A stretch of DNA of 64,000 bases, taken from an uncultured Halomonas sp. GTDB taxonomy: Bacteria > Pseudomonadota > Gammaproteobacteria > Pseudomonadales > Halomonadaceae. Location: contig NZ_CANMVL010000010.1 of NCBI RefSeq assembly GCF_947501415.1, positions 1 through 64,000 on the forward strand. Reading direction: 5' to 3'. Positions 9,963 to 17,949 of this stretch are shown piece by piece (positions within the stretch are counted from its first letter, which is position 1; the number at the start of each line of letters is the position of its first letter). Under the pieces are notes generated by a model that had not been told where the DNA came from, did no database searches, and was given only the letters and a program-made list of their open reading frames with translations. The translations under genes and the position numbers were made by a program.

Positions 9963-9996
9963 GTTCGTATCGCAAATCAAAGTACGCTATTCGAAC
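9963..9996. promoter_or_regulatory. Paired IclR-type operators before pcaI
   Basis: GTTCGTATCGCAAAT (9963-9977) and GTACGCTATTCGAAC (9982-9996; its reverse complement matches the 8444 site at 13 of 15 bases) have centres 19 bp apart. The pair sits 33-66 bases before the pcaI start, where promoter elements would be. P. putida PcaR is known to bind both the -35 and -10 regions of pcaI, which this layout resembles. Confidence 0.7.
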
Positions 9997-10028
9997 TTTG
10001 GCAAGAACAACCGCCAGGAGATAGACCC

Positions 10029-10859
10029 ATGGCTGAGTTCCTGAGCCTGCATGATGCGGTGGCGCGCTACGTCGAGGACGGTGCTACCGTGGCCATGGAG
10101 GGCTTTACCCACCTGATTCCCTTCGCCGCGGGCCACGAAGTGATCCGCCAGAAGAAGCGTGACCTGACCCTGATACGCATGACGCCCGACCTGGTGTATG
10201 ACCAGCTGATCGGCGCCGGCTGCGCCAAGAAGGTGATCTTCTCCTGGGGCGGTAACCCCGGGGTGGGCTCCTTGCATCGCCTGCGCGACGCAGTAGAAAA
10301 GGGTTGGCCTCATAAGGTCGAGATTCTCGAGCATAGCCATGCCGCCATGGCCTGCGCCTTCGAAGCCGGTGCGGCGGGGCTGCCACTGGCCGTGTTGCGT
10401 GGCTATGTAGGCAGTGAACTGCCGAGCGTTAATGACCAGATCAAGTTTATCGAGTGCCCCTTCACCGGCGAGCGCCTGGCCGCGGTGCCCTCGGTGCGCC
10501 CGGACGTCTCCATCGTCCACGCCCAGAAGGCCGACCGCGCCGGCAACGTGCTGGTGGAAGGCATTGTTGGTGTGCAGAAGGAGGCCGTGCTGGCGGCTGC
10601 CAAGAGCATCGTCACCGTCGAGGAGATCGTCGACGACCTGCGCAGCGAGCCGGGTTATCACCCTAACGCCTGCATCATCCCGGGCTGGGCCATCGACGCC
10701 ATCGCCGTGGCCGAGAAGGGCGCGCTGCCCTCCTATGCCCACGGCTACTACCCGCGCAACAACGCCTTCTACAAGGAGTGGGACGCCATCGCCCGGGATC
10801 GCGATACCTTCACCGCCTGGATCGAAGAGAATGTCATGAACGCAGGGGGGAACGCCTGA
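10029..10859 (+). CDS. pcaI: 3-oxoadipate CoA-transferase subunit A (CatI-type)
   Basis: A 276-residue CoA-transferase family I alpha subunit. At this length it belongs to the CatI type rather than the shorter PcaI type of about 230 residues. With subunit B it transfers CoA from succinyl-CoA to 3-oxoadipate. The glycine-rich GGNPGVGS region and the conserved HAQKADRAGNVLVEG block are present. AGGAG precedes the ATG. Its stop overlaps the subunit B start, giving coupled translation. Confidence 0.9.
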   Translation: MAEFLSLHDAVARYVEDGATVAMEGFTHLIPFAAGHEVIRQKKRDLTLIRMTPDLVYDQLIGAGCAKKVIFSWGGNPGVGSLHRLRDAVEKGWPHKVEILEHSHAAMACAFEAGAAGLPLAVLRGYVGSELPSVNDQIKFIECPFTGERLAAVPSVRPDVSIVHAQKADRAGNVLVEGIVGVQKEAVLAAAKSIVTVEEIVDDLRSEPGYHPNACIIPGWAIDAIAVAEKGALPSYAHGYYPRNNAFYKEWDAIARDRDTFTAWIEENVMNAGGNA

Positions 10860-11632
10860 TGAGCCTCGACTATACCTCCGCCGAGATGATGACCGTCACC
10901 GCGGCCCGCGCCCTGGAGAACGGCACCACCTGCTTCGTTGGTATCGGCCTGCCTTCAGAGGCAGCCAACCTGGCGCGCCTGACCCACGCCCCTGACGTGG
11001 TGCTGATCTATGAGTCCGGGACCCTGCAGACCAAGCCCGATGTGTTGCCGCTCTCCATCGGCGACGGCGAGCTGGCCGAGACGGCCCTGACCACCGTGGC
11101 GGTGCCGGAGATGTTTCGCTACTGGCTGCAGGGCGGCAAGATCGATGTGGGTTTTCTAGGCACCGCCCAGATCGATCGCTACTGCAACCTCAACACTACC
11201 CTGATCGGCGACTACCGAGAGCCGAAGGTACGCCTGCCGGGTGGCGGGGGAGCGCCGGAGATCGCAACGAATGCCGGTGAAGTGTTTATCACCCTGAAGC
11301 ACTCCAGGCGTGCCTTCGTGGACGAGGTCGACTTCGTCACCACGCTGGGCTTCGGTCGCGACGGCAAGGGCCGTGAGGGCGTACCCAATATCGGCAAGGG
11401 GCCGACCCGGGTGATTACCGACCTCTGTGTGATGAAGCCCGACCCCGAGACCAGAGAATTGGTCGTGGTCTCGCTCCATCCGGGAGTCACCCCCGAGCAG
11501 GTCCAGGAGGCCACTGGATGGGAGATTCGCTTCGCCGAGGTGCTTGAGAATACCCCCGAGCCCAGCGAGAAGGAGCTTGAGATCCTGCGCGAGCTGAAAG
11601 CGCGTACCGAACGAGCCCATGCCGGCCAGTAA
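10859..11632 (+). CDS. pcaJ: 3-oxoadipate CoA-transferase subunit B (CatJ-type)
   Basis: A 257-residue beta subunit carrying the catalytic glutamate, seen as Glu52 in YESGTL; this residue forms the covalent CoA thioester. The LPGGGGAPEIA and GPTRVITDLCVM blocks are typical of the family. The start ATG overlaps the pcaI stop by one base (TGATG arrangement), consistent with a 1:1 complex. The larger CatI/CatJ size class is shared by both subunits. Confidence 0.92.
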   Translation: MSLDYTSAEMMTVTAARALENGTTCFVGIGLPSEAANLARLTHAPDVVLIYESGTLQTKPDVLPLSIGDGELAETALTTVAVPEMFRYWLQGGKIDVGFLGTAQIDRYCNLNTTLIGDYREPKVRLPGGGGAPEIATNAGEVFITLKHSRRAFVDEVDFVTTLGFGRDGKGREGVPNIGKGPTRVITDLCVMKPDPETRELVVVSLHPGVTPEQVQEATGWEIRFAEVLENTPEPSEKELEILRELKARTERAHAGQ

Positions 11633-11650
11633 GCCGATCAGGAGAGTCAT

Positions 11651-12853
11651 ATGAGCGACGTATTCCTCTGCCATCCACGCCGCACCGCCGTGGGCCGCTT
11701 CGGCGGTACCCTTGCAAGCGTGCGCCCCGACGACATGGCCGCCACCATCTTCAAGGCGGTATTGGCCGAGGCGCCGGGCCTTGAGCCTGCCGCCATAGAA
11801 GAGGTTTTCATGGGTTGTGCCAACCAGGCCGGTGAGGACAACCGCAATGTGGCACGCATGTCCGCGTTGCTGGCGGGCCTGCCGACCTCGGTGCCGGGTA
11901 CTACCCTGAACCGCCTGTGCGGCTCCGGCATGGATGCGGTGGGCACCGCCTTCCGCGCCATCAAGGCCGGCGAGATGGAGCTGGCCCTGGCCGGCGGCGT
12001 GGAGTCCATGTCCCGCGCGCCCTACGTGCTGGGCAAGGCCGACAGCGCCTTCTCCCGGGGCCAGAAGATCGAGGACACCACCATCGGCTGGCGCTTCATC
12101 AACCCGCAGATGAAGAAGGCCTACGGCGTCGACTCCATGCCGGAGACTGCCGAGAACGTGGCCGAGCAGTTCAAGATCTCCCGCGAGGACCAGGACGCCT
12201 TCGCGCTGCGCTCCCAGCAGAAGGCCGCCGCCGCCCAGCAGGCCGGCCGCTTCGCGCTGGAGATCACCGCCATCGAGATCCCGCGTCGCAAGCAGGAGCC
12301 GCTGGTCTTCGACCAGGACGAGCACCTGCGTGAGACCACCCTCGAGAAGCTCGCCGGCCTGCCCACCCCCTTCCGCGAGGGCGGCAGCGTCACCGCCGGC
12401 AACGCCTCCGGGGTCAACGACGGCGCCGCGGCGATGCTGGTGGCAAGCCAATCGGCCGTCGAGGCGCACGGTCTGGCGCCCATGGCGAAGATCCTCGGCA
12501 TGGCCACCGCCGGGGTCGAGCCGCGCATCATGGGCTATGGCCCGGTGCCGGCGGTCAACCGCCTGCTCGAGCGGACCGGTGTGTCGCTTGACGAGATCGA
12601 CGTGATCGAGCTCAACGAGGCCTTCGCCGCCCAGGCCCTGGCCTGCATGCGCGACCTGGGCCTCGAGGATGACGACCCGCGGGTCAACCCCAACGGCGGC
12701 GCCATCGCGCTGGGCCACCCGCTGGGCATGTCCGGGGCGCGCCTGCTGCTGACCGCCGCCCATGAACTGCAGAAAAGTGGCAAGCGCTACGCCCTGTGCA
12801 CCATGTGCGTGGGCGTGGGGCAGGGCATTGCTACGCTGATCGAGCGGGTATAA
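11651..12853 (+). CDS. pcaF: 3-oxoadipyl-CoA thiolase
   Basis: A 400-residue thiolase that cleaves 3-oxoadipyl-CoA with CoA to succinyl-CoA and acetyl-CoA, the last step of the pathway. The catalytic residues are in place: Cys90 (NRLCGSGM), His356 (ALGHPLGM) and Cys386 ([10 protein letters not shown]). AGGAGAG stands before the ATG. It sits between pcaJ and the pcaD-pcaC fusion at short spacing, so one operon is likely. Confidence 0.94.
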   Translation: MSDVFLCHPRRTAVGRFGGTLASVRPDDMAATIFKAVLAEAPGLEPAAIEEVFMGCANQAGEDNRNVARMSALLAGLPTSVPGTTLNRLCGSGMDAVGTAFRAIKAGEMELALAGGVESMSRAPYVLGKADSAFSRGQKIEDTTIGWRFINPQMKKAYGVDSMPETAENVAEQFKISREDQDAFALRSQQKAAAAQQAGRFALEITAIEIPRRKQEPLVFDQDEHLRETTLEKLAGLPTPFREGGSVTAGNASGVNDGAAAMLVASQSAVEAHGLAPMAKILGMATAGVEPRIMGYGPVPAVNRLLERTGVSLDEIDVIELNEAFAAQALACMRDLGLEDDDPRVNPNGGAIALGHPLGMSGARLLLTAAHELQKSGKRYALCTMCVGVGQGIATLIERV

Positions 12854-12866
12854 CAGGAGACTTCCC

Positions 12867-14036
12867 ATGGCATTTCTGACTATCAACGGACGCAGCGTCG
12901 CCTATCGCCTGCTCGGCGCCGAGGCCAACCCTCTGGTGGTGCTGGCGCACCCGCTGGGCATGAGCCAGGCGGTGTGGGACGACGTACTGCCGTCGCTGCT
13001 GCCGCGTTACCGGGTGCTGACCTGGGACCTTCCCGGCCATGGCGCCAGCCAGGCCTGGGGCGACGCCCCCATCACCCCGGCCGATCTGGCCGCCGAGGCC
13101 CTGGCGCTGGTCGAGCATGCCGGTGCCGAGCGCTTTCACTTCGCCGGCACCTCCATCGGCGGTGTGGTGGGCCAGGCGCTGATCGCCGAGCACGGCGAGC
13201 GCCTGCTGACTGCCACCCTGACCAACACCGGGGCGGTGATCGGCAACGCCGAGCTGTGGAACACCCGCGCCGGGCGCGTGCGCCAGGAGGGCCTGGCGGC
13301 GATGTCCGAGGAGATCGTGCCGCGCTGGTTCGCCCCCGCCTGTTTCGAGGCCGAGCCGGCCCTCAAGGCGGGCTGGTGCACCCAGATGGGGCGCGGTGAC
13401 GACGAGGCCTACGCCAAGCTTTGCGAGATGCTGGGCCGCGACACCTTCGATGGCAGGCTCGCCGGGAAGGGTGTCAAGGTGCAGCTGCTGGGCGGCAGCG
13501 AGGACCTGGCGACACCGCCGGCGACCCTCGAAGCCCTGGCCACCGAGCTCGACGGCGCGCCCCTGGAGATCCTCGAAGGCGTCGGCCACGTCCCCTCCGT
13601 GGAGGTGCCGGGCCTGTTCGCCGCGAAGCTGCTGGTGGTGATGGCGGTGGATCTGGGCGATGTGGGCGCCAATGGCGTGGACTACGCCACCGGCCTTGCG
13701 ACCCGCAAGCAGGTGCTGGGTGAGGAGCATGTGACGCGCTCCACCGAGAACGCCACCAGCCTGGACGCTCCCTTCCAGCAGATGATCACTCGCCTGGCCT
13801 GGGGCGAGCTGTGGAGCAACGAGGACCTGACCCGCCGCGAGCGAAGCATGATCACCACCGGCATCCTGGCCGCCCTGGGCCGCGAGGAACTGACCCTGCA
13901 CCTCAAGACGGCCAAGCGCATCGGGCTGACCGAGGCCGAGCTGCGCCAGGTGCTGATGCATGTGGCCATCTACGGCGGCGTACCGGCGGCGAATCATGCA
14001 TTCGCGCTGGCCAAGGAGCTGGGCTGGGGCGAGTAG
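12867..14036 (+). CDS. pcaL: Fused 3-oxoadipate enol-lactonase and 4-carboxymuconolactone decarboxylase
   Basis: A 389-residue two-domain protein. Residues 1 to about 255 are an alpha/beta hydrolase (PcaD): Ser96 in GTSIGG is the nucleophile and GVGHVPSVEVPG holds the catalytic His. From about residue 265 a complete PcaC decarboxylase follows, with the conserved RERSMITTGILAALGR and HVAIYGGVPAANHAF blocks. It performs two consecutive steps, decarboxylating 4-carboxymuconolactone and hydrolysing the enol-lactone. The PcaD-PcaC order is like PcaL of actinobacteria. No stop or frameshift interrupts the joint. The PcaD half also serves the catechol branch. Confidence 0.93.
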   Translation: MAFLTINGRSVAYRLLGAEANPLVVLAHPLGMSQAVWDDVLPSLLPRYRVLTWDLPGHGASQAWGDAPITPADLAAEALALVEHAGAERFHFAGTSIGGVVGQALIAEHGERLLTATLTNTGAVIGNAELWNTRAGRVRQEGLAAMSEEIVPRWFAPACFEAEPALKAGWCTQMGRGDDEAYAKLCEMLGRDTFDGRLAGKGVKVQLLGGSEDLATPPATLEALATELDGAPLEILEGVGHVPSVEVPGLFAAKLLVVMAVDLGDVGANGVDYATGLATRKQVLGEEHVTRSTENATSLDAPFQQMITRLAWGELWSNEDLTRRERSMITTGILAALGREELTLHLKTAKRIGLTEAELRQVLMHVAIYGGVPAANHAFALAKELGWGE

Positions 14037-14084
14037 CCCCGTTCAGCCGCCGGCATGATCGATGCCCCTCGGCAGGAGGCCTGA

Positions 14085-14999
14085 ATGCTCAACGCGCGAA
14101 TCAAGCTCCGTCATATTCAGACCTTCCTGGAGGTGGCTCGCCAGCGCAGCTTTGCCCGGGCTGCCGAGCGGATGTCGATCACACAGCCGGGGGTCTCCAA
14201 GACCATTCGGGAGCTCGAGGAGATCACCGATGCCAGTCTCTTCGAACGTACCCCCCGTGGTGTCTCCCTGACCCAGGCCGGCCTGACCCTGCTGAGGCAT
14301 GCCGGCCCGGCGCTGCGTGCCCTGGAAGAGGGGATTGGAGCGCTAGGCGAGGGGCACGCCGGTAGCTGGTTGCGCGTTGGTGCCCTCTCCACGGTGGAGA
14401 GCCGATTACTGCCGGAGGCGATCTTGCGTTGGCAGGCGAGCATGGAGGGGGAGAGTGGTGTCAATGTGGTCACCGGGCCCAGCGCCTTTCTGCTCTCTCG
14501 ACTGCGCCGCGGCGAGCTTGATTTGGTGGTGGGACGGATGACAGAGGCGCGGGAGATTCTCGACCTCGCCTTCGAGCATCTCTTCTATGAGCGCCTGATA
14601 CTGGTGGTACGAGTCGGCCATCCGCTCGCCGGCGAGACATATCTGAAACCGCAGCAGCTGATGCGCTTCCCCTGGGTGCTACCGCCTCCTCAGACCACGC
14701 TGCGCCAGCGGGTGGACACCTTCTTCGTGCGTCATGGTCTAGAGTCACCGGCGAGCCAGCTCGAGACGCTTTCCCTTCCACTTAGTCGGTACTACGTCCA
14801 GGGGAGCGATGCCGTCTGGGTGGCACCGGAGGAGGCTGCATGCGAGGCGCTCGGCTTGGGAGAGCTTGCCGAGCTGGCTCTGCCACTGGAGGAGCGAGGG
14901 GGATCGGTGGGGTTATGCATCAATTCCAGCCTGGCGCCCTCGCTGGCGCTGGAGACATTTTGTGAGACGTTGCGAGGAGTGGCATCAGGCGACCCATAA
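14085..14999 (+). CDS. pcaQ: LysR-family regulator PcaQ
   Basis: A 304-residue LysR regulator with an N-terminal helix-turn-helix (about residues 8-67: SFARAAERMSITQPGVSKTI) and a substrate-binding-like effector domain. The sequence resembles PcaQ, the activator of protocatechuate genes in rhizobia and Agrobacterium. It runs in the same direction as pcaHG rather than divergently, and its stop codon lies inside a perfect PcaQ box that precedes pcaH. The effector in known PcaQ is 4-carboxymuconolactone. Confidence 0.85.
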   Translation: MLNARIKLRHIQTFLEVARQRSFARAAERMSITQPGVSKTIRELEEITDASLFERTPRGVSLTQAGLTLLRHAGPALRALEEGIGALGEGHAGSWLRVGALSTVESRLLPEAILRWQASMEGESGVNVVTGPSAFLLSRLRRGELDLVVGRMTEAREILDLAFEHLFYERLILVVRVGHPLAGETYLKPQQLMRFPWVLPPPQTTLRQRVDTFFVRHGLESPASQLETLSLPLSRYYVQGSDAVWVAPEEAACEALGLGELAELALPLEERGGSVGLCINSSLAPSLALETFCETLRGVASGDP

Positions 15000-15011
15000 C
15001 CTATGGGTTAT
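14996..15011. promoter_or_regulatory. PcaQ box upstream of pcaHG
   Basis: ATAACC-TATG-GGTTAT is a perfect inverted repeat that matches the ATAACC-N4-GGTTA motif described for rhizobial PcaQ. It overlaps the pcaQ stop codon (14997-14999) and lies about 90 bases before pcaH. Confidence 0.8.
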
Positions 15012-15100
15012 GTGTGGGGCGCAAGGTGTCAATTGGCAGGTCGCGTTACTACCGTCAGACTGGTTTGGGTCAATGTAATCCCCCTTGAGAGAGGAACGAA

Positions 15101-15829
15101 ATGCAATATGACAGCAAGCGATTCGTCGAGCGCGACCGCAACTGGCACCCGCCGGCCTATGCCCCGGGGTACAAGACCTCCGTGGCCCGGTCACCGCAGC
15201 AGGCTCTGGTCAGCATGCAGAAGCCCACGGTGTCGGAGCTATCCGGCCCTGACTTTCGTCAGCTGCGCATGGGCCCTCACGATAACGATCTGCTGTTGAA
15301 CTTTCGTCAGGACCAGAGCCAGGGGCTACCCCAGGGCGAGCGCATCATCATGTTCGGCCGCGTGGTCGACCAGTTCGGCAAGCCGGTTCCTCATACCCTG
15401 GTGGAGATGTGGCAGGCCAACGCCGGTGGTCGCTACCGCCACCGGAATGATAGCTACCTGGCGCCGCTGGACCCCAGCTTCGGTGGCGTGGGGCGCACCC
15501 TGACCGATGAGCAGGGCTGGTATCGCTTTCGCACCATCAAGCCGGGCCCCTACCCCTGGCCCAACGATCCCAACAGCTGGCGCCCCTCGCACATTCATGT
15601 GTCGGTGATGGGACCCTCGATCTCCACGCGCCTGATTACCCAGATGTACTTCGAGGGCGATCCGCTGATCCCGCTGTGTCCCATCGTCCACACCCTCAAG
15701 GACCCCGAAGCCGTGGAGACCATGATAGGTCGCTTGGACATGGCCCGCAGCAAGCCCATGGACTGCCTGGCCTATCGCTTCGACCTGGTGGTGCGCGGCG
15801 AACTGCAGACCTACTTCGAAAATCAGTAA
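15101..15829 (+). CDS. pcaH: Protocatechuate 3,4-dioxygenase beta subunit
   Basis: A 242-residue beta chain that holds the non-haem Fe(III). The iron ligands are Tyr112, Tyr151 (GPYPW), His164 and His166 (SHIHV), each shifted by four from the P. putida ligands Tyr108/147/160/162 (408/447/460/462). The enzyme opens protocatechuate between the hydroxyls to 3-carboxy-cis,cis-muconate. AGAGAGGAACGAA gives the ribosome site. pcaG follows after 13 bases. Confidence 0.96.
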   Translation: MQYDSKRFVERDRNWHPPAYAPGYKTSVARSPQQALVSMQKPTVSELSGPDFRQLRMGPHDNDLLLNFRQDQSQGLPQGERIIMFGRVVDQFGKPVPHTLVEMWQANAGGRYRHRNDSYLAPLDPSFGGVGRTLTDEQGWYRFRTIKPGPYPWPNDPNSWRPSHIHVSVMGPSISTRLITQMYFEGDPLIPLCPIVHTLKDPEAVETMIGRLDMARSKPMDCLAYRFDLVVRGELQTYFENQ

Positions 15830-15842
15830 CAGGGGTGACGAG

Positions 15843-16475
15843 ATGAACCAGCCGAATTCCCGACCCACCAGCGAACTGATGCTGCGTGAGACCGCCTCCC
15901 AGACCGCCGGCCCCTACGTACATATCGGCCTGGCCCTGGCCGCCGCCGGCAACCCGACCCGCGACGAGGAGATCTGGAACGAGATGGCTCGCCCCGAGGC
16001 CGAGGGGGAGCATATCGAGGTGGTCGGCACGGTGATCGATGGCAATGGCGACCTGGTCCGCGACGCCTTTATCGAAGCCTGGCAGGCCGATAGCAACGGC
16101 GAGTATCAGCCGGAATTCGACCTCGAGAAGCCGTTCAATAGCTTCGGGCGAACCGCTACCACCTTCGATCATGGCAGCGAGTGGTCACTAACTACCGTCA
16201 AACCGGGCCCGGTGGTTCATGCCAGTGGTCAGTCCCAGGCACCGCATATCAATCTGTCGATCTTCGCCCGCGGCATCAACATTCACCTGCAGACGCGCCT
16301 CTACTTCGAGGATGAGGCCGAGGCCAACGCCGCCTGTCCGGTGCTGTCGCGCATCGAGTCACCGACCCGCCGCCAGACCCTGATCGCCCGGCGCGAGGAG
16401 GTCGACGGCAAGGTGCGCTATCGTCTCGACATTCGCCTGCAAGGCGAGGGTGAAACGGTCTTCTTCGACTTCTGA
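15843..16475 (+). CDS. pcaG: Protocatechuate 3,4-dioxygenase alpha subunit
   Basis: A 210-residue alpha chain, structurally similar to PcaH but without the iron-ligand set. The N-terminal TASQTAGPYVHIGL block is the hallmark of the alpha subunit and contributes to the active site. The C-terminal RLQGEGETVFFDF is also typical. It is cotranscribed with pcaH. Confidence 0.95.
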   Translation: MNQPNSRPTSELMLRETASQTAGPYVHIGLALAAAGNPTRDEEIWNEMARPEAEGEHIEVVGTVIDGNGDLVRDAFIEAWQADSNGEYQPEFDLEKPFNSFGRTATTFDHGSEWSLTTVKPGPVVHASGQSQAPHINLSIFARGINIHLQTRLYFEDEAEANAACPVLSRIESPTRRQTLIARREEVDGKVRYRLDIRLQGEGETVFFDF

Positions 16476-16625
16476 CCCGGCGCCCTGGACCTCCAGGGCT
16501 CCGGTCATCCGCGCCGCCCACCGGGGCGGCGTTCGGCGTCTTCGGCGCCGAGCACACGCCACGGGGGGAGGCGCCCCCTGATGATATTGAGCCACGGTAC
16601 CGCTTCGGTACCAAGAGAGGTCACC

Positions 16626-17459
16626 ATGTCCAACCCCTGCATCATCTGTGTCGCCATCACCGGCAGCCTGCCGCGCAAGGAAAACAACCCGGCCGTGCCG
16701 ATCACCGTAGAGGAGCAGATCGAGAGCACCCAGGCGGCCTTCGAGGCTGGGGCGACCATCGCCCACTGCCACGTGCGTAACGACGACCAGACGCCCAGCT
16801 CCGACCCGGAAAAGTTCGGCCGTCTGCTGGAAGGTCTGAACAAGCACTGCCCCGGCATGATTGTGCAGCTCTCCACCGGCGGTCGTTCCGGGGCCGGCGA
16901 AGAGCGGGGCGGCATGCTGCCGCTCAAGCCCGATATGGCCAGCCTCTCGGTGGGCTCCAACAACTTCCCCAACCGCGTCTACGAGAATCCGCCCCAGCTG
17001 GTCGACTGGCTAGCCGAGGAGATGCTCAAGTACGACATCAAGCCCGAGATCGAGGCCTTCGACCTGTCGCACATCCATCAGGCGGTCAACCTCTCGAAGC
17101 AGGGCAAGCTCAAGGCCCCGCTCTACGTGCAGTTCGTGATGGGCGTGAAGAACGCCATGCCGGCCGACAAGCCGACCTTCGACTTCTACATCGAGACCCT
17201 CAAGCGACTGGCGCCCGATGCCCAGTGGTGCGGCGCCGGTGTCGGTTCCAACCAGCTCAAGCTCAACGAGTGGTCCATCGCCGCTGGCGGCCATACCCGC
17301 ACCGGCCTCGAGGACAACGTGCGCCTCGACCGCGACACCCTGGCGCCCTCCAACGCGGCCCTGGTGGAGCGTGCCGCGGCGCTGTGCGAGAAGTACGAGC
17401 GTCCGGTGGCGACCTGGCAGCAGGCCCGTGAGATCCTCGGCCTGCCGCAACCCGCCTGA
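16626..17459 (+). CDS. BKACE-family beta-keto acid cleavage enzyme (DUF849)
   Basis: A 277-residue TIM-barrel enzyme of the 3-keto-5-aminohexanoate cleavage (Kce)/DUF849 family. The zinc ligands appear as His47 and His49 in AHCHVRND, and GGHTRTGLEDN near residue 220 is the conserved catalytic segment. Family members condense a beta-keto acid with acetyl-CoA and release acetoacetate plus a new acyl-CoA. Its place after pcaHG suggests 3-oxoadipate or a related keto acid as substrate, which is inference. The start at 16626 is preferred over an in-frame upstream ATG because GAGAGG precedes it and the conserved N-terminus begins there. A GGTACC inverted repeat (GGTACC-GCTTC-GGTACC) lies just upstream. 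Confidence 0.85.
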   Translation: MSNPCIICVAITGSLPRKENNPAVPITVEEQIESTQAAFEAGATIAHCHVRNDDQTPSSDPEKFGRLLEGLNKHCPGMIVQLSTGGRSGAGEERGGMLPLKPDMASLSVGSNNFPNRVYENPPQLVDWLAEEMLKYDIKPEIEAFDLSHIHQAVNLSKQGKLKAPLYVQFVMGVKNAMPADKPTFDFYIETLKRLAPDAQWCGAGVGSNQLKLNEWSIAAGGHTRTGLEDNVRLDRDTLAPSNAALVERAAALCEKYERPVATWQQAREILGLPQPA

Positions 17460-17478
17460 TCCACCTGCATGGGCAGCA

Positions 17479-17507
17479 CGCCGCCTGTCGTCTCACGGCA
17501 GGCGGCG
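17479..17507. terminator. Hairpin after the BKACE gene
   Basis: The arms CGCCGCCTG and CAGGCGGCG extend across one mismatch into CGT/ACG. There is no U-tract. The next gene starts at 17541, so read-through is possible. Confidence 0.5.
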
Positions 17508-17540
17508 TTCATGTGATTGCGATACCCAGAGGAGAAGAGG

Positions 17541-17939
17541 ATGGGCACGACAGCCGACGAACGCACGCCCGATCATGACGAGATCGTACGCGTGGTGCAG
17601 TGCTATGTGGACGGCTTCCAGGGCCGTCTGGACAAGCTCCAGGAGGCCTTCCACGAGGATGCCTGGATCCTGGCCCTGGATGCCGAGGGCGGCTTCAGCA
17701 AGGACCTGATCAGCGACCGCTTCGCGCGCTGGGCGGCCAGCCACCGGCAGGTGCGCGGGCGCGTCATCCAGGTGACACAGGCCGGCGAGGTGGCCAGCGT
17801 GCTGCTCGGCTTCGACAACACCGAGAATCTGGCGGACTCCTGGGTGGACGTGCTGGCCCTGATCAGGCTCGACGGCGTCTGGAAGATCACTCACAAGAGT
17901 GCCGTGCACAGCAGCCGGGCGGATTGGGCGAAGCCCTGA
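17541..17939 (+). CDS. NTF2-like small protein (lumazine-binding/SnoaL-like)
   Basis: A 132-residue protein that looks like a single NTF2-like cone-shaped domain: an N-terminal helix VVQCYVDGFQGR, LQEAFHEDAWILALD, and a C-terminal strand pair ending in DGVWKITHKSAVH. This fold hosts isomerases, dehydratases and non-catalytic binding proteins, so no reaction can be assigned. AGAGGAGAAGAGG precedes the ATG. It is convergent with the sigma-54 regulator (10-base gap) and probably belongs with the BKACE gene. Confidence 0.65.
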   Translation: MGTTADERTPDHDEIVRVVQCYVDGFQGRLDKLQEAFHEDAWILALDAEGGFSKDLISDRFARWAASHRQVRGRVIQVTQAGEVASVLLGFDNTENLADSWVDVLALIRLDGVWKITHKSAVHSSRADWAKP

Positions 17940-17949
17940 CCCCTCGGCC

